This document shows, one piece after another, positions 1 through 13,500 of a DNA stretch of 64,000 bases (positions are counted from its first letter, which is position 1; each line of letters starts with the position of its first letter). A program made the translations under genes and the position numbers. The notes beneath the pieces were generated by a model that saw only the letters and a program-made list of their open reading frames with translations, was not told where the DNA came from and made no database searches. The stretch lies in assembly GCA_010645155.1 (NCBI GenBank), contig CM021317.1, positions 11,864,658-11,928,657 on the forward strand. Direction: 5' to 3'. This DNA comes from Tigriopus japonicus. Lineage: Eukaryota; Arthropoda; Copepoda; Harpacticoida; Harpacticidae.

Positions 1-3000
1 AGAAAAGATGATAAATTTCGATGTTAAACGTCTTGACTATAAAAGGTACATGACTTTTGTCATGTTGCTCGCTCTTGGGGTCACCTTACATACCTCGTCT
101 CATTAAATCATAGCTTCGAAGAAGTTGGTTTAACAACAAAATTTGTAAAATAACACTGGCTCACAAGACATACATCTTCATTTCAATATTCTACGTAATT
201 TCGAAAATCGTGCATTTAAACGAGTTACAAGCCCAGTCTAACACTGGTCTACCTACCCCTCATATTTGCAATTTTTACGTAGCCCTTTCAACGTATAGTT
301 CCAAATTAGATCGTTTGATAAGAGATGATTTCAACTAAAAATATAGGGACTGGTTCCATAAAATGATTTGGCTGATTTTGAATGAACTGTGATTTGAAAC
401 TTCGAAGATCAAATGTCAAAATGCATTGCAGTTCTTGACATTGAAAGCATTGAAAGCAACAACCACCTTGAAATGGTGTCTATCATTAAAGACAGAACCA
501 ACCAAGTCTTCAAGTTCATGAAAGTTGGAAACCCTTCAATTTTTAAGCAGCCTGTTTTAGTAATCAAATGCAAATAAATGCACCAAAATTTCAATAATCC
601 GACATGTAATTAGTACACTCGCGGAGTTCATTTCAAAGCATTGCACAGCCAAATCCGCCCCTTGAAATTAATCTACTTTTTGCGGTTACATTTGGACGTG
701 ATTATTGCCTTGTTTTTGGGAACTTTTGTTGGACCTTCGAGGTAGGCATTTTGCAAGGATAGCACACAAGGGAAAGGCCTTCATTTTTATCGATCAACTC
801 AATATTTTTTTATTTTTTTTTTCAATTTCAAGCCCCATATCAAATTTATTGTTTAGGAGCCAATGTGGCACCAATGAATGAAAGCTGGCTGGTCATTTGA
901 TTGAGCAATGTATCTTAGAGTGTTTGATGGTAAGCTCCTTGATTAAATTGGAGCTAAATCCCTTTCTGACCATCCATAGGAAGTTATTGTTTATAAGTGG
1001 TCTTGTAAGTAGTGGTAATGGTGGCCTTTCCTCCAATAGGGATATTGTTAAGACTGACCTCAGAATGACAGAGGACGGACAAGGCGAGCGAAAGACTCAC
1101 AATCACCACCCAACCATATCATCATGGAGCTCAATCTAAGTAAGTCCCTTTTCTATTCCCAAGGCCAAACAATCAGAGGAGCACAGTCCCAAAAATACTG
1201 CTACTGAAGAATGTATGCTTGACGTGAGGAGCTTCTGTCGCGGAACTCTGAACATATGGAAAGGTTTAGTTGGCTGTCTCAACCGCAAAAGGCCAATCAA
1301 GTTAATTCGAAACACAGTACATATTGCCCAAGGAGTGAAATCCATAAAAGGAGCTAAACTGACTATTGAAAACATCAAATTAGAGAAGGTCAAGCTCAGT
1401 CCCAGGACTGTTATTCTTTGTCAGGAAAATTCCAGGTTCCTTTTTTTAAATTCATTTGTGCCCTCTTGTATGTTTGAGATCAGAGAAAACGGGCTTTTAG
1501 CCAGTTTTTTAGAGATTAATGAAAGTTTTTCCCTCCACATGTTCAGTGTTCCATTTTGCGACCAAAGTATAAAAGTTCAAATCCTGATTACAACAATGGC
1601 ACGCCATCTGAAGCCTTGGAACAGGATTTACGTTGAAGACCTCAATAAATGGTTCTAATCCACAGATAAGCATGAGTCAAGATTAGGAAATGAGCTAATG
1701 AAATCAAATGGTGGCCAGATAGATCTGAACAAATTACTCTTTACTGAGGGAACCATTGTTCCAGGGAACAGAGCCTCAGAGTGGTGGTTATCTGTGAGAG
1801 TCTGGTCCAAAATGAAAAAAAATCAAGGCAAAGTGACTTTGAGACTTGGTCTGGAGGGTTCCGAAATCATAGTCATCCGCCTTTTCTCTCCTGTGTTCTC
1901 TGCTCTTGGAGGACACGTGACATCATTCGTAGATTGGACATCCTCATCTATGCAAATGTTATGTTCACAATAGGATTATGCAAAAGTGCTCCTCATTTAT
2001 CTTTTCTTGAGGAAGACGAAGAGCTTGTACCCTGATGATCATTGCCTTCGATGGTGAAGGCCACCCAAACATCCACAACCAGCCCCTAGTCAGTCATGGT
2101 TCATGGCACACCCGATGACGTTCTAGCTAATGAATGCTAAGAGCCAACGACTTAATTGACACATAGTTCCACTACCACAATCGAACATTCTGTATGTAGA
2201 GTACGTGAGTGTTAGTGGTTCCTTCTATATTGGCCCAACCAGGGTATGCTTAGCTGATGTCTGTGGCTACATGTGGTCTAGGAACTTTATATTGTATATT
2301 TTTGTCAAAACTTTTGTCGTGTATGGACCAAAGTTCTTCATCCCAGAGGATGTGATTTCGGTATGGAAAGTTGTTAACGGCTTGAGAATCTGGGTCATCT
2401 CTAAACCTCAAGCCAAACACAGTCATTTTTCTCTTCCTGAGCAATGTTATGAATGCCTCTTTCTCTCTGAACAAGGACCAAATGAAAACTAAAAGCCCGC
2501 ATTCGCGTCCTTTTGAAGCTTGGACACGTGGATCAGGCTTTTCCTGGCCGAGAATTGGATTTAGTCACTTACTGGATGTCCCTTCTTGATGTTGAGGATT
2601 TTACAATGCAGATGGGCCGTTTGTCCCAACTGGGCAGTCACGTTGGTGACCAGACTGCTGTCAAATATAGGCTCTTCGACCACTGTCTCAGTGGTGGAGA
2701 TCTGATGGGGCGACAATGTGGGTGGGAGCAGCGAAGGAAGACCGAAATCTTGGTATTGAGGTCGCCGACGCCAGGGATCTGAAAATAAAAATGGTGGAAC
2801 GATGTATTTCCTTAAACCAGGGATATACGGGACATCTTCCCAAAAACCTGTTTTGACTAGGTTGCGTGAATCTAAAAGCAGTTGGCCTTGCAGTGCGGAA
2901 CTTTTGGATCTAGCTCTCGAAACTTCGGGAGAAACTAGTCGCTTCGAACATTTCTAGTTGAAAAACCATTGTTTTAAAGAAAAAAATCGAGGGAAGAGCA

Positions 3001-6000
3001 ATTTGCGGCCAAGAGGCCATTCAAAAAGTTCATTTTAAATAGTGAGAAGGCAAGGTTTCTTGCATCATGGCAGTCAAGTGGGATGCATTTTGCATTATAT
3101 CACCAAAGTTTCCTCCCTCTTCCTCTTTGAGCTCGAGATTTCTTTCAAAGTCTGCGAAATTGTTTGCCCAAAGTTTCTCCCGTTCCAATGATCAATTGGA
3201 ACTCGGAGCACAAAAAATAGACGGGTTTTTGGGAGCGTTTAACGGGTTTGTGGTTCATAAAAAGGCACCCTCGAATTCTGTCCGAAAAGACCTTTTTTTT
3301 CAAGTTCCCTGCTCGGGTTTTATGATGTCTAACGAGTCCTGTCGAGTCTACTCAAAAGACTTTGAGAGTGGTTTCGAGCTCCTATTGTTCCACATTGGCA
3401 AATTTGCTATAACATACAGATTTGGGGCAGACGCTCATTACCATTCTGAGTTTGAGGTGTCTTGTCAATGTCTTTCTTCAAGGACAACTTGATCACACAC
3501 TTTACATGGCAGTTTAGCCTCTTAACGCCAATCTCTATTGGCGATAGGCACGGTTTCTTCACGGGTGTTCAAAATATTTCATGAACGAAATGGGCTGCTT
3601 TGGCCAAAGCAAATCTCAGCGAGTCAAAATCTGGTGCACTTATTGCTTCAACAAGACAATGATTATTACATGGTTTAAATGTATATCAATGCACATGAAT
3701 ATTTTTACGACAAACTGGATAAAGAGTTGGAAAATAACAGCTTTGAGATTCAGATGTAATGCGCTCTCTTAGATTAACAAAACCCTTCTAACTCTGTTTC
3801 TGTTAAGGTGAGCAAGATCAACTAATGAATGCAATTGTGTCCACTCACGTCGTTTGATGTTTTTGAAGCACATCTGATATCAAGTAATTTTTTAGAGTAA
3901 AGGAAACGTAAGATTTGTAAAAACAAACATCAATAAGCTTCGCAACTCCAATCCATGTTGGAGCCAACGTCGTGTTAGAAAATAGCCTCTAAATTTCCTT
4001 CTGGTTATGCATAACAAAATTTATGATATGGCAGAAGTTCCCGAAATTGGCTATTTCCCATTGTTCTTTTTCACCAGATGAGAGTTTGTTCGCCAACTTT
4101 AGGATGAAGTTGTATGTCAACGACCTAATCATAAGGAAAAACCGGTGGAAGAAGCGACTTTATATTATAAAATATTTGGTTGAAATTTTGCAACATTTAC
4201 ACACGTTTTTGGCTCCTAGATCACGAAAATTATCTAAACATTCCTAATTTAGGGAAATGAAACGGGAGGGGGGTCGTTCGGAAATGTATCAAAATTTAAA
4301 ATGAATAATCACACCCAGTATATACCGGTATGTTGTATTGGCAAACATTAGTTCTTACTCGCTCAAACTATAGCCACTATCCAGTCTTAACTTGCTCCTT
4401 TGATCTTTCTTTTTTGTTTTTGGTAAAATATGACCGAAAGAGATTTTTAGATTCAAATTCTTAGTGGAAGTTCTAGGGCATAATGGGATAATATTTGTTA
4501 GAGGAGGAGCTTGCCAAATCCTTCCAAAAGTAATTATCAGGTATAGCAAGAGCATTATTTCCAACTTCGATCAAGAGGATTCTGCACCGTCCAACCCATT
4601 TGCAAAGCCTCATTTACATGTATTCCTTGCGAATAAGCAACCATTTTGAGAATTCAGAGGCAAAACAAGAAAATTTCGTTTTGAAAAACTTGCAAGATTC
4701 GCTTGCCACGACAAAGAGCGAAGGGAACTTGGGATTTGACGAAAAAAAGCGGAAATTCGTTCAACATGCGCACTTTCTACGCCTCTAAAGTGCTCAATCA
4801 GTGAAAATCTGGTTTGATTGCCATTCAATACCATTGTCAATCCCTTTACAACCAGAATGGCACGATCACAAGCCATGAGACTAGTGGCCAAAAACGACAA
4901 TGACTTGGTTTTATTGGGCCACCATTTCCGGGCAAAGTTGGTGAATGGTTTTAGTCGGCTTTTCTTCTTGTCACGGCATAGAATTAGCAACCCTATGCAT
5001 TGTTGTTGTTTTTTCTCTGCCACAAAACCTCTAGACTATTCCCCCAAGAAATTTCTGGATTTACTTTGCCACCAAATGGGCAAAAGAGTTGTCCCACTTG
5101 GTCCAAAATTCGAATTCAGCCTTCTCGACTGGTAAAAAGGGGGCGTGTTCTCTTTTGAGCATTGTGGGCGGACAGGACAAAGAAAAATGATGCCATTTGT
5201 ATCTTGCCAAAAGCCACTGACAGCTTTGAAATAGGAAGAGTAATTATGGAGACATGGGAAACCCAGTAATAAGGCTGACTAGCTCGTCCCACACACAATA
5301 TGGGACAAACAATCCCGCTCTCCTCCCAATTGCTTGGGATCAGGCCATTTGTCACGCACTTTCAATTTGACTTTTCCAAGAGAATTGTTCCATGTTGTCT
5401 CTATTCAAATGGCCTCTTATGAGATTGTATTAAGATTGATGTCCAGGAAGAAAAGAGGCCCACAGAGCACAGCAAGACGGACAAATCCTTGAAAATGGAA
5501 GATTTTTCTCGGTGAACAAACAAAGGCTCTAAATTGTCGGCGCTCATTTGCTTTTCTGGCACCTTGAGCATTGGATTTCGGTCCATTGTCTTGAGCAAGC
5601 ACAAAAAGGAGAAGAGGGGTTTGTGTGAATAACTTAATCTGGAGTGGCTGGCCAAGGCCTCCTCACTTCCACAGAGTATAAGTACAGCAGATGGCGCAAA
5701 AAGGTTAGATTCAACCAAGGGATCAATTTGTCTTCTTTGATGATCAGGATTGACTCGGAACCTCTAGATCACTTCTACGCCATCAGTCAAGTTCTGAAGA
5801 GAATTTTGCAAATGTTCCAAAACAACAACGGCTATTGTCGAGTATGCTTCAAGATCATTGATGGACCCCGCTCAACCCACACGCAGCCTTATCTTACATG
5901 AATCGTTGTCCATCAATCCTTCCCACGCTTGAACAAAGAGTTCTCGGCCAGATCTGAAGAAGTGCATTTTTAGGGTGGGATCGATATCGGCCCAAGAATA

Positions 6001-7466
6001 TCAAAACTTCCAGACTACCAAGCACCCCGATCCCAAATCAGTTGAGTGTCGAATTATCGAGAGATATGCATCAGCTGTCGATCCCAGGATGAAGTGGAAT
6101 AACGAATCTGTGGGTCTCTGATCTTCGGCCTTGACTCTCCAAACGGAATCTGGAAGAGGACGGCTTTGGTGCATAATCCTCCCAAGTATTCAAGTCAAAG
6201 ATGGAGGAGTCATATGCTCAACTAGGTCCTAATCGACATTGGCCTTGAAACTTGGCCAAAGTGAACGACTGACTGAGGCAGGCCAGTCGACGTACATACA
6301 ATACAGTCATCACCTAAAAGTGGGTTGAGCGTTGTACCCGGAAGTACACAAGACTACTCGATTGGACAAAGTGCTGTCTGTCCTTCATGTGGCGAAGCCA
6401 ATGGTTCAAGAAGATGGGATTTGGGACCATACCTTGGCTTTGACAACTTTTCCAACTCATTCCTCTCTTCTTAAGAGAAGGGACACACTTTTAAGGCCTG
6501 TAAATGAATAAAGTTCCTTTGATCGTTGGTCTGGAAAGAGGAGATGAAAAATGGGGGAACCTCAAACTTTTCAAACCGCGCCCTTTTCCCTGTGTGCCCA
6601 AGTTTGGCTTCGAAATGCTTGACGGCCTTCACTTGAAGAAGGTAATACGGAATATTGTCAATAAAGTGGCGAAGTTCCTCGGGATTCAAAAAGGACAAGA
6701 AACTTCCCACCTTCCAAGTGATTGCAATTAAGAGCATGGACATCTCTATTGAGTGTGAGAAACCTCGGGATCCTTTTATATTATTAGTTATTCGAGTATA
6801 TGCTCAATCTTGGCACTGGCTATGCTCCATCCACTCTTAAGGGTAAATGTGTCAAGAGGTGTTCTGGCAAAAGTAGGGAACAAAAGAGCCTTGTAAAAGT
6901 AGAGTAAGCCGGGTGACACGTGTCATCGAGATTTTTTTGGGTCCTCAAGATCGACTTATCGCCGCCCAATCACCAGAATAGAAGGGTTGAAACAGAAACA
7001 AAATGGGCCAACCGAAACCAAGTAATAAAGTGACCTTTACGCATGAGTTTCAACAACACAATGGATAAAAAACAGAGCGGGGAAACTTCATTACATTGAA
7101 TTAAATGTTCAACCAAAGTATTTAAAAAATCAGGTTTTAATATTTAGTACAATCAGTCATGACAACACGGATTGAGTTTGCAGCAATTTCCGTCAGAAAG
7201 TTTAATTGCAATACGTGAATCCAAGTTCTCAGGAATTAGAAAATAATTTTCAGATTACCCAAAATCACATGGAAGCAATGAAAAATGACATCTATTCCCA
7301 AAATCCAACACTAATTGTTTAAGGTTTTATTGACACCCCTTCCCCTCTGCATTGAGACCTGAGGTTAGTAGAAAAGTGAAGCTTTCTCTACTTGGTGTAG
7401 AGATTCAGAGTAAAACCTAGTTTACTTTGTCACGAATATCAAGTGAATTGGTGTAACAAAACTTAC
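1..7466. other. No confident gene; AT-rich non-coding DNA
   Basis: Open frames here are short, overlap on both strands and show no recognisable domain. The only stretch I would keep in mind is a minus-strand frame at about 2250-2466. It follows a plausible splice acceptor (pyrimidine-rich, ending in CAG) and reads as a charged, non-repetitive peptide, but it has no good donor and no family resemblance. I see no tandem array, terminal inverted repeat or RNA gene here. It may be intergenic or intronic. Confidence 0.5.
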
Positions 7467-7569
7467 CGGAAACCGTTCCAACTCTGACGCAATTGGAGAG
7501 CATGAAGATGATATTGAATGCATGACCTATGGAAAGCATCTTTATTGTTGGTACGTCTTTTCCAATCAT
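7467..7569 (-). CDS. Candidate internal exon of an unidentified, possibly membrane, protein
   Basis: On the minus strand a strong acceptor (TTTCCTTTGCAG) precedes 103 bases that end at a consensus donor (G|GTAAGT). One frame is open throughout and gives 34 residues, starting MIGKDVPTIK and continuing as a hydrophobic stretch with SIGHAFNIIFMLSNC, which could be a membrane segment. A second frame is also open, so the reading frame is not certain. The exon would end in phase 1. I could not find convincing partner exons on either side, so the gene is unidentified. A chemoreceptor-type or other multi-pass membrane protein would fit the hydrophobicity, but that is only inference. A chance pairing of splice-like sites is the main alternative. 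Confidence 0.33.
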
Positions 7570-10500
7570 CTGCAAAGGAAATAAGAAGTTCTTTAGAGGC
7601 CGCTTTTGATGTTTTTACGTGGTGAACATATGTATTAGACAACCAGAAAAAGGTCTGTTATCCATACTATTTTTGTCGTGCATTTCTGAAGGGAAATGTC
7701 ATTTTCACAATTGTAGAATTGCAACCTCTTGAAGGCATCTGATTGCTAACAGAAGTTAGAATTTTACTCATAATTAGATACAATTACTCGAAATTGACGC
7801 AGCATGTACTGCAAACTTTAAATGATATGAAAAACTCCACAAAAGCTCTCATGTTGAAACGGATTGCGGCCTTCCGACACTTTACAATTAATACAAATTT
7901 AGGCAAAAACTTCCAAAAAGGACTGAAAATTCAATGATAGAAAGCTAAAAATTACAGGTTATTCATTTTAATACTGACCATACGCATTTCAGGTTTCAGA
8001 TTTAGACGGGCCTTCGACTACTTGGTCAAATTATGGACTAACTTTTGTTTGCTATTTTCTTGATTGGAATAGGGCAATACGGGTTTGGACCACAATTAAC
8101 AAAACATTTTTTCCAAACTGAAGCACAAAGTTGTGTGGTGGTTTGAAATTTAGTGCAATAATGACCTAATTAGCCTTAGAAAAAACTACAACTTTTGTTC
8201 GAATACCTAGAAGACCTACCAAAATTCCCAAAACCTTGCTTCGTATAAGTGGCCATAATAATGATTACGCAATTTGAAATGATTTCGCCGTGAACCATCA
8301 TTCAAAACAGCCATCAACATATTATGCAAGTTTGAACTATTCGCACCTCTTTGTCCCTGCAATTTCACAAATTGACTCTAGCATTCTATTGTTCAAATGG
8401 ACTTCTATCGATTTGGTCACAATAGGTGAAATTCTGGAGCACATAAAACAAAACAAAAGGAGACTCATTGTTTTTCTCGGCCTTGCAGTAAACTTGGAAA
8501 GTTTCTTTTATAGATGAGGTCAAGGATCCTGATCAAGCTTTTTGTATTTACTTTAACAATTTGTATTTGATTGCCAGGAAGTGCACTCCAAATGAGAAAG
8601 TAATGAGCAGACTCCAGAGCAAGTGAAAACTTCACCTATTATTCTAACCTTGGTTAAAGAAAGCCTCAACAAAATGTAAGACGCAATCTTTGAAGACAGG
8701 AGCATTAATCAAAGTGCAAGAGTCTGTGACCTTAATTGAGACTTTGGTAGAAAGTCGAGAACATGGTAAGTGGCATGGGAATGCCTTCTTGTGCCCCCTT
8801 TAGCTGTTCCAATTTCCAGGGCTGTTCTTGTGAGATCGGGTTGTCAAAAGTGGCTCGTGTTGCATAAAACTTGGTGGTGGGCGCACTCTTTATGTTTCTT
8901 AGTTTGTGGAGGCCAACGAGGGGGTTGAATAATGCACTTCATCATGGCATTCTTGGAATACTAAATCACTAAATTGGCCATTAAAGGTCCTACCTAGTCC
9001 ATCTTGAAGTCAATTGACAATATTCTACCAATGCAAGTGAAGCGGGAAGGGGCGAGGCCACCATACACAACAAATGGTCCAAGAAATTCCTCGCAATTCA
9101 TCAATCATGGGTTGGTCGAGCCTTCCATCAGAAAAAGGTTACAGCCTGCCTTCCCCATGTTCAACCTTGGGTCCTTTTTGAGCGAGGGTTTGGCGCAAAA
9201 AGGGTCTTGAAATTGACGGTTTTGAGGCCCACCACGTGGCGAGCGTGTGAATAAATCAAGCAAAAATCCGACTGAGAGCGGATTCTCGAAACCAAAACGG
9301 CATTTTCCTCACCATTAACTTTATTAAGCATTCCATTCTGTTCCATTCCCAATGGATAAAGGAAGAAGGGCCCTTTGGTTGCGGTTCAAACGTTTCCTTT
9401 ACTTGAGGGGTTCCTTCTCGTTGTACTTTGTCTTCTCACGCACGCTTTTACTATCTTGGTCTGAACTTCCGATACGCTCTGGTTTTTTTTGCGTTGGCTC
9501 CTTCCCATAAAAACAATTCCCATTTTGTCTTAAGTCTCTAACCACAAATATTTATCAAAGTCGATGGCAATGTGGAACGTGCTCCATACACTTAGTTACA
9601 CACACATATTCACTCAAAGACCGAGTTAGACCCAAGCTAGAGCACGGAGTTCTCCGTCTCGCTTGCTTGAGATCTCTGGAACGGTGGAACCAAACCGAAA
9701 CATACCAGGAAAATAACCGTACATCTCACTCGGGGCATCGAACTTGTCGCAAGAACTCTGAACACGTGGTTGAGCTTGAATTAATCGCCCATGGTTGTTA
9801 ACAAAGCGTTTGTTGTGAGACGTTTATTTTCTTTATTAATGGCACCTTGTGAAATGAGGATGTTTGGTGCTTTAACTATGAATTGTCGTTTAAAATCAAG
9901 TTTATGAAGACCAAAATGGTTCTCCTAGTATCAGAGGTCTTCGTTGAAGAGTGCGTATGTGGCATCATAACCATTTTAAATTTGGGCTACGGCCTTCTTC
10001 TTGGGAAGATTTATGACTCTTCGAACAGCTTGAAAAAATGCATTTGGCCTCGACTTCATCTCAATATTGCGGAGGGAGCTCTAACAACTCCATTTTATGT
10101 CCTTAAATTGAGATTCTCGTCCCTCTTGTCGGTATGTATGTACTACGTTCGCTTCTCTCATATTCTGTGCCAAACCTCGGCACAATTTATAGATTGGGCT
10201 CATGGGCCAAATATGATCCTCATTATGGGCCTTTTTCCAATTCTGCTCAAATTTAACGTTCAAAAACATCCTTCTGATGTTCAAGGGACATTGCTCTCTA
10301 CTGACTTGCAATTCTGTCAATAAAAGACAAAGATCCTCGTCGAACATGGATCATTTTACAGTACAAAGAGAACTTCAATACTTGAAATCAAGTTTGATAA
10401 AACACATTTTCCTCCAAACACATTATTAAGCCAGTGCAGAAAGGTCAATTAAGTTTCAAACAAACGGGGGTTTGTAACTTCATTGCGTTATAAAACATGT

Positions 10501-13500
10501 GTCGGAAGGAAATGATTAAATACCCAAGTAAAAGAAGGAAGTACATCAATGTCCAAGGGTAATATTTCATTTTGTGGTCCAGCCAAGCACTGAAATGCTT
10601 TCACTGAGGGCATTGTTTTTATTTGAAAAGCCACTGAAAACTTGGTTGGCGGAACTTGTTCGCATGTCTTTAGTTTGACGTACTTTTACAGTTGGAAGGA
10701 AGTTTTTTTCAGGCAATGTTTGAGGGAAACTATCTGACTGGAGTTTTTTCAAGAGATATGGTTCACCTTTTCATGGGCTCTTTGATCATTTTCGGCGTGA
10801 TTTGATTCCTTGAATTGAGGAAGAAGAGTCCAACCCCAAAAAATCAATTTCAGAGCCATCACATTCACCTTACCCTTCATAAATCATGAAGAAAGACCCA
10901 GAGGAAGAGAAAATAGACGAAAAAGAAGTCATAAGTCTTGAGCAGAAAAAAATGGAAATGTCGAGGTTTTCGTATTTTCCGTAATGAAAACTCAGTGAAT
11001 GATCCAAAAATAGCCTTGATTTTCTTACACTTTTAATTACAGATGTGTATGTGCCACTTGAAAAATGACTCTTCATTCAATGAGTCTCAACAAAATATTT
11101 ACTACTATCTAAGTCACAAACCTGATCCTTAATTTCCAAGCCATTTGTTTTACCTCAGTAAAACTATTTTGAACTCGATATTTGCCAACTTCTAATAACA
11201 ACTTGTCGAGTCGGCCATTGACTTAAAAGTACTTGGCGAAGGCAAAACGTTCTTTTGAGAGGTTTTCCCCGTTTTCGCTGATCTGATGAGGGCTTGGAGA
11301 GGAAGGGCTTATTTGAGAGTTTCCTCATGGGACTCTTCAGGAATTTATCTCGCAGCCAAATAGAAACCCGCCCAAGATGGAACTAAAGACAACGAAAGCT
11401 ATCTAGGAATGGAATGAATTATTGGTATACTGCGAAAATTGAGGTGAAGTTTTGTCATTGCTCCTCACGTCTTGCCAAATCACGTTCGGATAAGATATTG
11501 GCATAAAGTTCCGAAGGAAAATGGAAATTTCAAGTGTAAAAGGATCCGACAAATGTCAACACGTCAGAAAAATCATGTCCATCATGTAAAGGGAACAATA
11601 GTCGTCCAAGTACAACTTGAGTCCTCCTCTCGAGAGTTCGGTTCCTAGGAAATGCGATAGACATCTTTGCCTTTCTTGAAAAGTTTTCTTTCTCTCTCTT
11701 TCTCGTAAACTTGCCCGCGAAATCAAGCATTGCCAGTAAACGAGCAAGGTGAGCTGATAACATTCCCCTTCATTCCTGGAGTGCTCACAAAGCTGTCCCA
11801 AATCAGGTTCCCCCTCTACCATCTTGCATTTGCTCACCCTCACTTAACGCGAGAGGCAAAACAGTCATAAATTTTTGAATTTCCCACCTCTTTTTCCGCG
11901 TACTGACCTCGTTTAAGGAATCCAGTTGGTTATTCTTTTTTGCCCAGGGTGGCGTTTTCCAGTGTTCTCAGAATGAAGTCAAAAAAGCCTTTTTTTAGAC
12001 AAAGCTGCGCTGTTGGTGTAAAGTTTTTGTTTTTCAAGCTTAATCCCCAAAGGTCTACATTATTAACAAGAGTCTGTTGGCTGTTGGTTCCAGACTCATG
12101 GTCTGCAACAACTCAGCAATAATGTGCCACGTGTGTGTCTGGTCACTTTGTTTTGGCAACCCTAGGTAGACACTTGAAATATCTGTAGTTGTTAGGTGGG
12201 TGGTTTATCGCCCCTGCGCCTTTTGTTTTAGGGTTCAAGTGTCATAATTTATGTTTATTGTTCATATGTACCCTCCTTTTAGCTTCGCCAGGACCCTCTT
12301 TAAGGCAAGGAAAGGTGCTTGGTGCCATGTACGTACCAACAACCAACGCACTGGAGCACGGTAATGTATAAGTAATTCAGATTTCATATGCGATTCCAGT
12401 CCCTCACATGCAAAGGAATGATAGAGTTTTCTGCAATCAACATTCACGGTTCCATCATGCATAATTTACCTGGCTTTGGGACATAAAGGTACGTTTTGAC
12501 CCTGCTTGTACTTTGGCAATCTTTTGGCCATTCAGTCCCAGCGGAAGTTTTGATGTTCGAACGAGACAAAAGCCTGAATTGACAAAGATAATCCATGTCC
12601 TTGAAAGTCGGGCAACGAATTAGGTCTGATTCAGTGATTGTTGGGCAAGTTGCTGTGCCCTGCTCTGCCTTGCCTCTCTCCTTGTCTTTCCCCTGTTCTT
12701 ATCCCAGGAGACTATTGGAACTAACATATCGAGGAACTTGTGATCCAAATGGGAGCGGAACATGACCAGTAATCGAGGCCTGCAAAAGTTGGAAGTTTGG
12801 GTGATATCTGGAGATTTTTGAACTCGTTGCTCGCGAAGGAGCCTTTCTTCTTTGCTTGGCCTGTCTGTCTGCCCATCACGAGCTAGAGTAGCTTTACATT
12901 ATGGAAGTTTCTTGGCCAACAATGCTAGAACTATCGAAAGTTTTCCGGCAACTTTTGCTTTGTGTTTTGGTAAATCGCTCGTAACAAAGACTGCGTAAGC
13001 TGAGCAATATTGGTGGCAACCGGATCCAGGAAAGAATCACACAAAGAGCACTCCACAGATGACAACCCTAAACTCTGAACCGCTTACTTTTGTTCTTGAC
13101 TTTCATCTGGATGAAAGAAGTTACGAAACAACTTAATGGTCTTAATTGTGTATTCTTTACTTTCACCGGCCAGGTTATCTGGAGCTCGCTCATGTAAGGA
13201 GAGACGGATTGATTAGTGTTTGCAATGCCCAAACTGTACACATTTTACTTCTGACTTTTAAATCAACATTCCAAAATGTAGGCACCAAATAACTTTTTCA
13301 TTCACAGCCTAAGGAAATGGCATTCACAGAAAACCTTTTGCTGTAGTAAAATAGTGATCTCTTTCACCACAGAGCTCTAACTTTTCTTTCTCAGAGAGGA
13401 GGAGAGTAAGTAGCAATGAGCTCACAAGTAATTATCGTCCTTCTCAATCCTAAGACAAACATGGACATCACTTCCTCCATTAAGTAGAGTATAATTGGAG